Shown piece by piece: positions 34,624 to 48,000 of a stretch of DNA of 64,000 nucleotides. Numbering within the stretch: position 1 is the stretch's first letter; every line of letters begins with the position of its first letter. The notes under the pieces are model-generated. The model saw nothing but the letters and a program-made list of their open reading frames with translations, made no database searches and was not told the origin of the DNA. The stretch is from Pomphorhynchus laevis. Its lineage: Eukaryota > Acanthocephala > Palaeacanthocephala > Echinorhynchida > Pomphorhynchidae. Both the position numbers and the translations under genes were made by a program. Where the stretch lies: assembly GCA_012934845.2 (NCBI GenBank), contig WNNJ02000260.1:1-64000 (forward strand), read 5' to 3'.

Positions 34624-35915
34624 TAAATAATTATAAATAATTGCTATATAATTTTATATGATTTATATCAATTTTTTATCAAAATTTAAATTTTAAATAA
34701 AAGTCAATTTTTTAATTGACTAATTAATAATATACGATGCATCACAATTAAAATTAGAAGTCATCAGGAGGAACTTATAAGCCGTCAGGTTTCTCCCCTA
34801 TAACTAGATCTAACATAACAGCAGTGCCAAATTCATGCTAAAAAATGTCCTGACATATCAATTTTCTTTATATGGACTGGATCTTATAAATTATCTATCG
34901 ATCAATAATTAGAGGATATTGTAAATAATTGCAATTCCCGTTTTATCAAATCTTATAACAGTAATCGAAACTTTCAAGAAATTCAACACATAAAGCTGAA
35001 AACGTGAATAAAGTATAATGATTATCTAAAGAAATATAAGTAGTAAGATGTCAATCACCTCAATCAGTTTGTCAATTGCTTGACGACATACATCAAATAC
35101 ACATTCAGAATTCCAATGTCTAAGTAAATGTTTTCCTATATATTGGCAGTATTCCCAGCTTTTTTTGTAGAGTCCATGTTTATATAGCATGCTGGCAAAT
35201 GCTATTTTAAACGACTGAATTTAAAATGTTATATGAATAATTAATTAAAGATTTTAAAAACAGCCATTAGAGTTGGTAAGGTACAGTTTTGAGAAAACTC
35301 ATAGATCTCAGTTAATTGAAAGGAATCTAAGATGTCTTCACTTTCTATCAGTTTTTCAATATCACTGAAAACAATAAAATGTAGTGATGTGGCAAAATAA
35401 ATTAATGTACTCAAAACTGGCGCTGTCAATTAAGCCGGCTTGTCCCAACAGCGTCATTCGGTCTTTTTCTTTACCCAACGGGTGAAAAGAGTTGAGTAGT
35501 AGAAGCCGGCAGCAATGATATCCGACAATATTATTAGATCTGACTAAATGATCAAGTTACGAATTAAGCTGATATCTTATTTATTCGCAATATATAAATG
35601 AACTTTTATAAATGAGAGCAATGAAATAGTAAATTTCAAGCCTTTGATATTTCCATTTGGGCTTGTATTTGGGATTGTATTCGTGTATTTACTCTTTTTT
35701 ATTTTGCAAGTTGTTGAATATTGATACAAAATTATAACAACGATTCATCAGAGGTGTTATAGTAAATTTTATGTATCACGCCAATAAAATTAATATTCTA
35801 TTTTCTACGTATACGAAAGCCTTTTAAAATAATATCACTGCGCATGTAACTGCGCTTTCCTCCGTGTATATTTTCCTCAAAGCTTTAAGCAGCCATTTGA
35901 CTATCAAATATCACT
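34624..35915 (-). repeat. Right arm of 1.3-kb inverted repeat
   Basis: Reverse complement of 32450-33807, with the PLE tail at 34700-34870 and Sec16 exons at 35059-35543. The stretch around 35620-35690 differs from the left arm by indels. Confidence 0.85.
35059..35543 (-). pseudogene. Partial Sec16 paralogue, copy 3 (three exons)
   Basis: Exons on the minus strand: 35543-35411, 35364-35265, 35214-35059, with introns of 46 and 50 bp. Nearly identical to copy 2, but with DIEKL, AFASML and the CAG acceptor as in the main gene, whereas copy 2 has changed these. The donor of the second intron is GC instead of GT, and exon 3 starts TCG (Ser) instead of CCG. So each arm retains some ancestral states and has its own damage. 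It lacks the preceding and following Sec16 exons. Confidence 0.75.
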
Positions 35916-35989
35916 AAGCAGCCAGTTGATCGGAGCTGCTAAATTTTGTAAATTTTCTTAGATTGGCTTGTTAGTTGTTATAGCATATA

Positions 35990-36980
35990 TGTGTATGTTT
36001 CCGAATATTAGGTCAATTAATTTTACTAACGATATCTACTAAATCTGGTATTAATATCTACTAAATCTAAGTTTGTATTCTTTGCTTACTAAAATCGTGC
36101 GAATTTGTATTCTGAAAATTTATTCCTTTTGTCTGTTCTAAAAATTCTTTTGTAGAATTAATACTGAAATAGTGTTTTATACCAGTATTAATTTCGATTA
36201 CCTTGCAATATTTTTTAAAGTGTGCTTTAATTACTTTAAGTATTTTATTCATATAGACAGAAAGTGGTTTTAATGTACATTTAAACGCACTACATATGAA
36301 CCTAGGTTTTATTGGATTTTTTATGTAATTTTGGATTCCAATATAATATAGGTATAGTTTTATTATCTGATTCAACCTTTATACCCTTTTTATCCATTAT
36401 AGAACAGTGACTTGTAATAATTGTTTCTAAACTCAACTCACTACGTTCATATGTTGGATTTACATTTAAATCATTAGAATTATCCTCTTTCATTAGTATA
36501 TCATAATAAAGTTTATGCATATGAATACAAAGTTATTAGCTTTGTCAATAGTTGTTATTATATAATTATCCTTTAATTTAGTAAGTTCTGTACACATATC
36601 TTTATTAATTTTATCTTTCATTTTATAATTGTTTTTATGGCAGTTTTAATCCGAGTAAGTCAACTATAATTTGTCTACTTTTACCTTTTGTTAGAACACT
36701 TTTCATTTGTCTAAGTAGGTATAGTTTTCCAAACTAGGTATAGTTTTATTATCCGATTGAACCGTTATATCCTTTTCATTCAATATTTATTCGATTTATA
36801 TACCCTTCTTATCTATTATAGAACAGTGACTTGTAATAATTGTTTCAAAACTCAACTCACTACATTCATATGTTGGATTTACATTTAAATCATTATAATT
36901 AACTTCTTTTATCAGTATATAATAAAGCTTTTTTGGGAATACAAAATTATGAAAATGAAAATTATGAAAATGTAACAAAT
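35990..36980 (-). mobile_element. Naiad-like PLE fragments
   Basis: The minus strand carries RT N-terminal parts twice: 36520-36067 (KLYYDILMKEDNSNDLNVNP, ILYWNPKLHKKS, PRFICSAFKCTLKPLSVYM, HYFSINSTKEFLEQT) and 36978-36796 (KKLYYILIKEVNYNDLNVNP). 35990-36060 holds a scrap of the next RT part. Truncated and decayed. Confidence 0.75.
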
Positions 36981-37019
36981 TTATGAATATATAATAAAAT
37001 TATGAAAATGTAAAATTAT

Positions 37020-38640
37020 GAAAATGTAATAAATTATTATTGTTAGAGATTTTATGGATCTCTCGGCTGAATCAATATGTATATTTGGTATAAATTTTTA
37101 AATTTAAATTTTTTATTTTAACTCCATTTAAATTATATAAAATCTTATGTAAGAATTATTTATAATTATAAATTATTCAATTATAAAATTTTAATTTAGC
37201 ATGATTATTACTTCTTAATTTTATAATTTTATTGAATATGTAGAATCAGTTCGCTGAATTGTTTTCGAATATTTTATAGAATTCTTATACTTTAGTATTT
37301 TGTAAACAGATTTATAGTTCATAAATCATGTGATTGTTAATTGAGAAGTAACATTTTATTCAAACATCTATTTGCAAATACCGTAAATCGAGACCGCTTA
37401 GATTTACGAAGAAGCACTTTTTTGAAAAATTGAAGAACATATCGAGCATTGCACCTCTTATTCTAAAAGAGCATTACTCTCGTTTTTAAATGATTTAAAT
37501 AAGTTCAAGTAAATTTAACTACCTAGATTTAATACCTGCGAGAAAAGCCAATATCGATGCTAGGTGTCAAGCACATTTTACCTTTGATCATGTATTTTTA
37601 ATTGACGACGTCTACGTACGAAAGTACTTATCATTTTCAACAAAAAATCGTATCTTTAAGCTGTCTGCGGAATATTTAACTTTTGTAAACAGATAAGTTG
37701 TTTGTCAGACAATTGTGTAAAATATCATCGCAACTATTTGCTGATTTCGTACAATGCCAGAATAAAAGCATTACACTTTTGATTGACTTCAAAATGTATT
37801 AAAAATAAATTAATTAAAAATAAATTAAACTCTTAAGCGGAAAATTTTTATGGATAATAAATATACTTTGTATTAGAATAAGATACTTGATAGTCAAGTT
37901 TCATCAGAGGAAATTAGCGCGCTTTTGGCCCTGCTGTTATGTTGGGTCAAGGACTAGGGACCGAAACCTGATAGGATAGCAGTTTCTCCTGGTAATCTCT
38001 AATATTTATTCTTATATATCGTTCTTAAAAGAACGTTTGCTGAATATCATCATATTCAGCGAACGTCAAAAATTTAGAATGATGTTTAGAATGAGCTATG
38101 TCAGCTGCGGAATTGTGTTTTAAATGTTTTAGTTTTGCGTTTGGTCTTGAACTATAAATATACTCGAACAATAACTTTCTGTTATTTTCTGTGTTTTAGA
38201 TTTAAACTATGAAATTAATTTTAATAAATCAGGTTTCTGAGCTTGTTAGCTTGATAGGGAATGTAAATGCTAACATAAGCATTAACTTATAAAATATATT
38301 TTCATATATTCTCATATAAACTTTTATTTATTAAGAGTTTCTTGTGGTTAAAAGATAAACTTTATCTTTATATATCACTATTTTATAAAACGTTCTACAT
38401 AATTTAATAAAATTTAATTTTTAATCAAATTATATATCATTAAATATTTTATTTTTAATTAAATATTTTATGATAATTTTTAATTCTAAATTTTAACATT
38501 TTAATTTTAATTTTAGCATTTAAATTAATTTTTTATTTTTTATTTAACGGTATAATTTTAATTTTAACATTATATAAATTTAAAAAAATCTTATATAACA
38601 ATTATTTATTATTTAATTATTAAATTTTGATTTAGCATTA
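37020..38640. other. Coding-like stretch and PLE tail in AT-rich DNA
   Basis: 37350-37490 is open on plus (HFIQTSICKYRKSRPLRFTK, HFFEKLKNISSIAPLILKEH) and 37500-37697 is open in another frame (SKFNYLDLIPARKANIDARC, FDHVFLIDDVYVRKYLSFST). The codon content looks protein-like, but I do not recognise it; it may be a dead gene. 37840-38030 is a Naiad-like PLE tail (GCCCTGCTGTTATGTTGGG, GAAACCTGATAGGATAGCAG). The rest is AT-rich. Confidence 0.4.
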
Positions 38641-39770
38641 TTATTTAATAATGATGGATAATAAATAATATACTTTGTACCAGAATAAGATACTAGATAA
38701 TCAAATTTCATCAGAGGAAATACGTCATTAGCATGTAATGACGTTATTAACATGTAATTTCAACCATCTTTAATATTTTGATAAATCAACATTATTTAAA
38801 AGTAGTTATTATTATATATAACGCCCGACAACAATTTAGACATTAAATAACGATAGCTTATATTCATCTAAGATTAAAATTTGGAAAGATTATATATTTG
38901 ATAAAATTAGCAAATAGTAGGGACATTATGTCAAGTAGGGACATCTATATTTAGACAAATAAAATTTTTACTAATGGAAGGTAATGTTAGCCCAATTTTA
39001 GCTGACTGATTTTTAAGCTTTATAGAATATAATACATTAAATAATGAAATTTTAAATATTGCAACAATTTGTAACGATATAAGCTTTCTTCAAAATCATT
39101 TAAATAATTTAATAGATGCATGCTTTAAACTAGGCTACTATAAAAATACAATCAAACAGAATATAGTAAAATATATAAATCAACACTAATATTAAAAATA
39201 AATTATAACTCTTAAGCTGAAATTTTTTATGGATTGATAATATACAATAATATACTAAGCAATTATTGAGCGGAATTGTTAGGCTCTTCATTTTAATTCC
39301 AATAATGTGGCGATCATTTCAATAGCTCACTGTAATGGTATGTTTGTAAACAGAGATACCACATATTTGTAATAGATACAAAAAGCCTAATTGGCACAAG
39401 ATGATCGAATTTTATTATAAAAGTTCACATCAATATATCCTTTCTTTTTTAATTCTAAAAGTACCTTTAAATTTAGAACAAAGTTACTTTTGCGTGAACA
39501 TTCCTGCATAGTATATAATATAAAATATAATTCATTAAATAATTAAATTTTAAGAATTGCAACAATTTGTAACGATATTGGCTTTCTTCAAAATCATTTA
39601 AATAATTTAATATATACATGTTTTAAACTAGGTTACTATGAAAATACAATCAAACAGAATATAGTAAAATATATAAATAAACACAATAATATTAAAAATA
39701 AATTATAACTTTTAAGCTGATATTTTATGGATGGATAATATACAATATACTTTGGATCCTATCAGCGTCA
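38640..39770 (+). mobile_element. Naiad-like PLE scraps
   Basis: Short pieces of the RT 3' half and tail: WKDYIFDKI-like (38885), [13 protein letters not shown] (39020), ATICNDISFLQNHLNNL (39060-39110) and again ATICNDIGFLQNHLNNL (39560-39610), with YKNTIKQN-like ends. At least two rearranged copies. Confidence 0.65.
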
Positions 39771-40589
39771 CTGTCAACTGCAATTAGTGTAAATAGACCT
39801 CATCACCTACGCCTACATTCCGTGTTCGGTTCTTTTCGTGTTTCTGTTAAAATCCTTGTGGCCGAAATGCTGGTTTATATTTAGTTTATATGCCAAATTA
39901 CACAATATATATGTGTTCTAAATAATTTAATTATTTATTTAAAATTATTTATTTTTTATTTAACATTATTTTTATATTAATATCATATTCGCATTAAAAT
40001 ACATTTATACGCATAAAGTTCTTGCTTTTATAGCAGGATAAACGAACTACTAAATTATAGTCATTGTTATATATAAAAATAATTAAATTATTATAATTTT
40101 TAAAATGGCAAATGCGTGCCAGCTACAAGCTTACAAGTCTAAAATCAGAAATCAGTAAAAAATCAATACTGAGGCATTTTATTTAAATTTTTATATAATT
40201 ATTTGAATTTTGTGTAGTTTATTTTATAATTATAAATATATAAAATACGTAGAGGGGTATAATAATAGATAGATCGATTTATTGAAAAGTATTTATTCTA
40301 TATAATTATTTATTATTTAATTATTTGAATTTTATTTATTATTTTATTTATATTATTTATAAATAATATAAAATACTCAGTTAGCTGATCCGATTTGTTA
40401 CACTAGTATATTTTAAATGAATGTAAATAATTCTGGAACATAAAAACCGATTAGGTTTGATGCTTAATATACAAATTTAAAGCTTAATTAAATAGCAACA
40501 GTTAAATTAAAAACATTCATTGCAAGTTGCAGCATGAAAAAATAGATCCGGCTAGCAGATCACACACATAGGGTAGGTTTCAAATAAAT
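39771..40589. other. AT-rich, no gene
   Basis: Repeated TATTTATTATTTAATTATTTGAATTT-type low complexity, also seen at 47400-47650; no coding or element signal. Confidence 0.5.
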
Positions 40590-40875
40590 CGTTCAAATAC
40601 GATTCACTACCCATAGTAATCTACAACAATGCATACCAACACCACTGGATCAGCCAGCCAAGTAGATGTAGCGTTGATACAGACGTCCTGAGTTCAAAGA
40701 CGATCAGCACCAGTGTACCAAGTAAGCAGAAGATAAGGGTCGAAACGTGAAATGTAGGTCTGGATCAGCAGCTATATATACTGCAGAATATATGCTGTAT
40801 CAAGAATAGGAACGATACCTGTGAGGATAATATTGTGCCACAACCATCAGCTCACAGATGCATTCAAGTTAAATT
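40590..40875 (+). mobile_element. tRNA-derived SINE, second copy
   Basis: Plus-strand match to 20960-20695: CACCACTGGATCAGCCAGCC, GATACAGACGTCCTGAGTTC, AAGGGTCGAAACGTGAAATG, CTGTGAGGATAATATTGTGC, ending CTCACAGATGCATTCAA. More decayed in the body than the first copy. Confidence 0.6.
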
Positions 40876-41678
40876 AATCATAGTAATATTAATATGATAA
40901 TATAAGTATGTGCAACTTACTAACAAATAGCATAAATTGATATGATTGCTTGCTTTTTTGTTTTTCATGCAATATTATCTAATATTACGATATTATTATT
41001 CACTTTGAATTATTCTTATTTTTATTCACCTTGAACAGTTCAATAAGATAATATTTATTTAATATTATCTACGATAATCATATTATAATATATTATTTAA
41101 TATTATAATCATAGTAATATTAATATGATAATATAAGTATGTGCAACTTACTAACAAATAGCATGAATTGATATGATTGCTTGCTTTTTTGTTTTTTCAT
41201 GCAATATTATCTAATATTACGATATTATTATTCACTTTGAATTATTCTTATTTTTATTCACCTTGAACAGTTCAATAAGATAATATTTATTTAATATTAT
41301 CTACGATAATCATATTATATATTATTTAATATTATAATCATAGTAATATTAATATGATAATATAAGTATGTGCAACTTACTAACAAATAGCATGAATTGA
41401 TATGATTGCTTGCTTTTTTTGTTTTTCATGCAATATTATCTAATATTACGATATTATTATTCACTTTGAATTATTCTTATTTTTATTCACCTTGAACAGT
41501 TCAATAAGATAATATTTATTTAATATTATCTACGATAATCATATTATATATTATTTAATATTATAATCATAGTAATATTAATATGATAATATAAGTATGT
41601 GCAACTTACTAACAAATAGCATGAATTGATATGATTGCTTGCTTTTTTTGTTTTTCATGCAATATTATCTAATATTAA
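40875..41678 (+). repeat. Tandem satellite, 229-231 bp, 3.5 copies
   Basis: Units begin TAATCATAGTAATATTAATA at 40875, 41106, 41335 and 41564; the last stops at about 41678. Copies are nearly identical, differing mainly in T-run length and a short AT indel. It starts directly at the SINE 3' end and ends about 390 bp before the tubulin ATG. Confidence 0.9.
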
Positions 41679-42065
41679 TATGTTTATTCTTATGTGCAAC
41701 GTAAATATTTGATTTAATTTTTTTGTATTTTATTAAGAACACACTTTGCACTCTTTCAAAATTTTTTACTTATATCTGGATTTAATTTTTATTGGTGTCG
41801 ATAATCAACTATTTTAATTTGACAGTTATATCCAATATCTAGTTCATTCGGTTGATATAATTTGTATTTTTCGAAAATACTGTAATTGATTGTCTATACA
41901 TTCAATTACAAAAGTTGTCCGGAAAGAGCGTTCATTTCGTCTGATAAGCATTTCCTGATAATAAGTGTATTGCTTATCTCAAGATTAATGTGATCTAATC
42001 AATAAATATAAGCTAAGCAATAGTATCAAGTAATTTTTAATTGTTAGAAAAAATAGATTTCAAAA

Positions 42066-42068
42066 ATG
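42066..42068 (+). CDS. Tubulin exon 1 (start codon only)
   Basis: TTTCAAAAATG followed immediately by the donor GTAAGTTCG. Exon 2 opens at codon 2 (CGT, Arg) in phase 0, so the initiator must lie in a separate exon; this is the best-placed ATG with a consensus donor. An AATATAAGC element near 42005 could serve as a TATA-like box. Confidence 0.65.
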
Positions 42069-45000
42069 GTAAGTTCGTTTTAATTTTACCTAAAACTTTA
42101 CAACGCTTGTATTGAATTAAGTATGCAATTCTAACTAGTCTTTATTAGGGATTATAATCGATATTTATTCCGTATAGGGGATGCATTTTGGACCCCCTAT
42201 ACGGTGGTCCGAAATCTCTATGCCCAAGTGTCATGAAGAATAAAGCAAGCGCAGTAAAATTCCAATAAGGTGGAATCTTGCCGTTTTTGCAGTTACAAAA
42301 CTTTTGCAATGGATAATTACACTGATTTTACAGATTATTCTTTCCAAATATTTATTTATCAAATCCAAAATCTCAATGAATAAATAATGAAGCAAGCGCA
42401 GTAGGGTGGAATCTACTGCGCTTTAATAAATTCAATAAGGTGGAATCTTGCCGTTTTTGCAATGGCAAAACTTTTGCAACATTTTACTTGAACAGACAAA
42501 ATAACAAATAGCATGAAATTCATTAGAATTGATTCAAATGTATTGTCTTCTTGCGTTGGGCATCGTCCGTCGGTTCCTTGGGTTGCATGGAAAGCTGTCC
42601 TTGTTTTCTGTCATCGTATTCGAGGTAAAGACAATCTGGGTCATAGTTTGATAAGGCCGGAGTTACGGTAGTTACGTCGGCTTGAGTAGTGTACATTCGC
42701 TCTCTGTCCCTCGTCGATGCAAAATGGCGTTGACCTGATCCGACAGGTCAGCTTTTGCAATGGATAATTACACTGATTTTCCAAATCAGTGTAATTTAAC
42801 CATGACCTTTCATGTTCCTGCCTATGACCTTTTATATTCATTCTAGAAAACGATCTATTCACGATTATACTATTCAGAAGTATAAAACATTATTAAAAAT
42901 TTGAAAGTGTGGTAGGCGTTTAACCCGTAAACGCCTACCACAGACGTCTAGCCCCTAATGAGGCGTTTCGACCTACTCATCACTACAGAATGTAGTGATG
43001 AGTAATATTTACAGAACAAACTGAATGTTTTGTTCGAAATTAAATACAAATAAACCAAATTAATTTTAAGAACATTTTTGTTCAATATTTCTTATCATAT
43101 TAATGAGATCAGTTAATTTATTAATAAACATTTTAAAATATTTTGAAATTCCATCGTTCCCTCGATGGGATTCATTCCCATCGTTCCCATTTCCCTTTAC
43201 TAAAGGAGGACGGTTTCCCCCGTCCTCCTTTCTCTTTCCACTTTTCCCCTTTTCACTGCCCTATTCTTCTTTTCCCCCAGTTTCCAACTTTCTCACTCCT
43301 CCTTTCCCCCTCCCCATTTCCCCATTCCCAATCCCCGCACTATAATTTCCCCATACTTTCATTTCATTATGGAATTGTGAAAAGCAACTATTCGTTGGTG
43401 TGACGACAATCCAATGCGTGGAGAACATCAGAATTCGACGCGCAATCACATCTGACAGCCAAATTGTGAAGCCGACCCAAATGGAGAGAGATCGCCAGCT
43501 CGAACAATCTATCATCCAATCTTGCATCGAAAGATTTGGAAGGAATAGCTTACAGGAAAGATCATGAAAACTCGTTGTGGAGCGACAGTAATCTAGCAAA
43601 ATCAATGTCATCTTCCACACTTTGTAAAAGAGCTGTGTGCTGCGACGTAAAATATGAAATGGTCCAGTGAGATTAAAAACTTTGGTCCACCGGAGCTTCC
43701 TCAGAGAGGCAGTACTGCCACAAGCTAATGGCTGCGACAGAAAGAAGAGATGACAAGCAAGATTGGTCGACGAGACCACCGACGATGAGGAGGGCCTTCA
43801 CTTCATCGCGAGTAGAACGAATCGATGCGACAAAGGCTGGAAAAGCTACCTCCTCAGTCCTCACGACACCCAACCCCCAAATTTGATCGTAACAGTCGTT
43901 TGGTGTAGGCTTGATAATCGAGAGATACGTTCAAGACGTTTTCACATAGTCTTCGCGTCGTATTGTCAAATTGTTGCAGTAAATATTTGTGGAGAAAACA
44001 AGGCACTGTAAGCAGGTGCTGGATTTTGGGTAGTCCAAAACTGTGATGCAAGATAGAAAACGCGTCTTGACTGTGGAGATATATAGATATATAGCGTCAC
44101 TAATAGTTTTTTATATAAAAACACTTAGCATTGTACATTGACGCGAATATTTTATAGTGTATGCTTATACACTATGACGAAAATATTTTATAGTAAAGCT
44201 TTTAGCTAGTGCATAACTTCGGTGTAAAAGTTGTCTTCTTTACTGTCACGCATGCAACCGAATTTCATTCTACTCATGTGTGTTGAGAGTACTCCATCAT
44301 TTCGATGCTAAAGTGGTCGTCTAGAAGTGACATGGAGCCTGTAGTTCGTTGATCGAAGTAAGATTCATTCGACAACAACATTGAATACATTACGAATTCC
44401 ATTCGGAATCTTGGCCGTTGTTTCATTCCGCAAATCCGGAATATTAAATAATTACAGATTTACTAGATAATCGGTGATTTACTAGATAATCGGTGATTTA
44501 CTAGATAATCAGTGATTTACAAGATAATCAGTTATTTACTAGATAATCGGTGATTTACTAGATAATCGGTGATTTACTAGATGATCAGTGATTTATTAGT
44601 AATAATATAAATATGATAATTATATAAATATATATAATCCGATAAAAATCTCAATAAATCCGATCTCATCCTCAACCTATTCACCAAGCAATCCATCGAT
44701 ATCTTCTGCCTCATCGAATCCTGGCACTCAGATTCCGACGACCTTTCTATTCGCCGCCTGCTCTCTGTCGGTTGCTCCCTAGTCGAATCCGCCCGCCCAC
44801 TCAGCTCATGCCCTTCTAAATTCTCTAATCATGGCAGCATCGTCGCATTCTCGCGTCACCCCGCGTCTCTTCGCAAAATCAAGCCCCCTTTCTATCCTTG
44901 CTCTTTTAAATTGCTCCCTTGTCGTTATTCTAACCCGATCACTCTAGATCTCGCCATTGTATACCGTCCTGGTTCATCAGCTCCTACGTCCTTATTTTTT

Positions 45001-48000
45001 ACCGAACTCGCTGACCTTCTGTCTCACTGTTCTCTGTCCTCAATTTCTTCAATCGTTCTTGGCGACTTCAACATCCGCCTCGACCGCCTCGCTTCTTCCG
45101 AGTCCATCCAGTTCATCAACATTTTATCCAACTACACCCTTGATCTCACTCACAACCACACCCCTCCTCACACACCTACAATCCTACATCACTCTTGAAG
45201 AAATCTTGACTTCTCCCTTCTCCGCTCAGCTTTACTCAAATCGTCTCTATCCTATCCAACAATATCATATTCATCTCCTCACGATCTCGCCTTTCTTTTC
45301 GACTCTGAACTCACATCCATTCTCGATCTTATCTTGCTCTTCAAGCCTCACCCACACCGTCGCTTGCACCGTGCCCCATGGTTTGACATATAATGCATCC
45401 TCTTAAAGCGTCGACTCCGTCATGATTTTCGAGTATATCACCACTCTCTCAGACGTGATTTCCGCTCAATCACTCCGTCTTTCCGTGATACCTATCTTGC
45501 TCATCGGCGGTCTCATCTCCACCTACTACGTACCAAATGCAACTCCTTCTGGCAGCATAAAATCATCACTTCATTCAACTCTAAGACTCTCTGGCATACT
45601 TTTAACTCAATCCTTGCTCGATCCTCTCCGCCGTGCAACATCAATCACCATGATTATTCGTCATTTCTCCAGACCAAAGTATCCACGTTGTTCTCTCACA
45701 CCCCGGTCTCCATCCTATCCCACTCTGCCCAGTCTACTCTCATCCTTCCGGAACTCTTTCATCTTCTCCCTGTCTCACCTACAGAAGTATCATCTGTCCT
45801 CATGTCCTTGCCCAACAAAACCTCACCTGCCGATCCCCTGCCTACCCACATATTAAAATCTATATGCTCATCGATATCCCCATTTCTCACAACCTTGTTT
45901 AACTCGTCCATCCGCAGTCGTATATTCCCTTCACACTGGAAATCCGCAATCGTTCGTCCCCTCCTTAAAAAACAATCGCTCGACCCCTCCCTTCCTTCTA
46001 CTTATCGCTCCATTTCACTATTTCCTACTCTTTCTGAGCTCTTAGAACGCCTCATGATGTCACCACGCGGGGTCACACAGAATCGTACGACAGATGTGTA
46101 TCCATTTTGCTTATACAGCATGTACAAACACTACATAGCATAAGTGTGAGTTTAGCTCTGAGATATAAATCAAATTTGTAATGAGCTCTTTCCAAACATC
46201 AACTGATCTTTTGACAAGGTTATCGATGATCTTAGTATCACCAACTGTGCTTCCAAATATTTTTAATCCGCGTCGGTGTAATTGTACTCCTTCGTTTTGT
46301 AGCGTATAGGTTTCCAGATCGTTCACGTGATCATGGACTAAGATTTTGGTCTTTGCCGGATTGACATGATATTATATAATATTATAATATTAATAATATT
46401 ATTTATTATGTAGACTTAAATTCATATATTTCTTCATAATAGTTAATATGAAGACAGTGTCTTAAGACGAATATTTTACTCATGATGACCTTTTGTTTTA
46501 AGTGGAAAATGAACCTATGTTTATATTAACCCAAGGTTCATTTGATTTGAATACGCTGATAAAAGTTTCAGTATCGATTATTTTGAATTTAAATTACTAC
46601 AATACATATTGTCGTAATTTAATTTTAAAATCAATGGATAATACATTTTCTTTTTTAATATTATATTTGTAAAAATCTATATGATTTACCTAAATCAAAG
46701 CATTATAAAATATATAATTGAGATTTTCCAATTGTGAAAATCTCAATTTAAAAACCTTATTTTTATATATTATTATATTATAATAATATTTATATATTAT
46801 TTTTATATATTATATGGGATAAACCTTATTTAATGTTTGAATTTTAAGAAATTGAATATTTAAGAAATACCTCTATTTACAGCGTGAAGTTATAAATATA
46901 CATTGTGGTCAAGCCGGAGTTCAAATCGGTAATGCCTGTTGGGAATTGTTTTGCATCGAAGATTCAATCCAATGTGACGGATCAAAGTTGACCATCAATA
47001 AGCACGAAAATAACCAGAAGACATTTTTTGCAGAAACAACTAGTGGACGGTTTGTTCCTAGGGCTATATTTGCAGATCTGGAACCGACAGTTATAGGTAA
47101 CTAAAATCGATATTATAGGTTTTAATGAAAATTAATTGCTAAAATTAATTAAATAATCTATAGAGACAAGTTTGATATGCATATTTTCAAATTGAAGCTA
47201 GAACATTCCTTAATTTCAATTAAATTTGCAAAATGTAAGTTAATCAGTAGCTGATGAGGTCCATCAACAAAACGCTTAATATATGCACCATTATATAAAT
47301 CTACCTTAATATACATTATTCAATTAATAAATATAAAAAAAATAGGTAAAAATAAATGATTTTGATTCATTCTGTAAGCTTTTTTGCTTTATAGAACGAC
47401 AAACGATATAGTAAATTATAGGAATTGTTATATATAAAAATAATTTATATAAAAATTAGAAATTATTTATAATTATTTATTATTTATTATTTAATTGTTT
47501 GAATTCGATTTAGCGTTACTTTTTATTTACTCTGGAATCGATAAACAGACATTATATGATGTATCAAATATTAAAATCTTATATAACAATTATGAAATTA
47601 TTTATAATTATTTATTATTTAATTATTTGAATTTTATATAATAAAATGATTATTAATTAATCTATTAATTATCTATTATTATAAATAATAGATAATATAT
47701 AAATATATTAATAATATATTTAATAATATTATACTAATATTAATAATACATAGACTCTGTTGTCTGATTTGTTATTTTTATATTTGCTATCTGATAGCAT
47801 CATAAAAGAGGAATTTAATCACTTGCCGATTTTTACATTTCGCCAACATCAGCAAAGCTATTTATTCGTGTGATAAACTTCTTTTCTGTTTCATTCAAAA
47901 AGATTATTAAAGGAGAGAGTAAATTCACTCTCCTTTGATCAGTTGATGGAGAAACAAGCGAAATAGCAAGAAAACTAGCAAATTAAATAGTTGATAATAA

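Noticed and set aside
43103-43403. Two overlapping plus frames of 80-86 codons rich in F, P and S
   Set aside because: They are translations of the pyrimidine tract in different frames; composition alone keeps them open.
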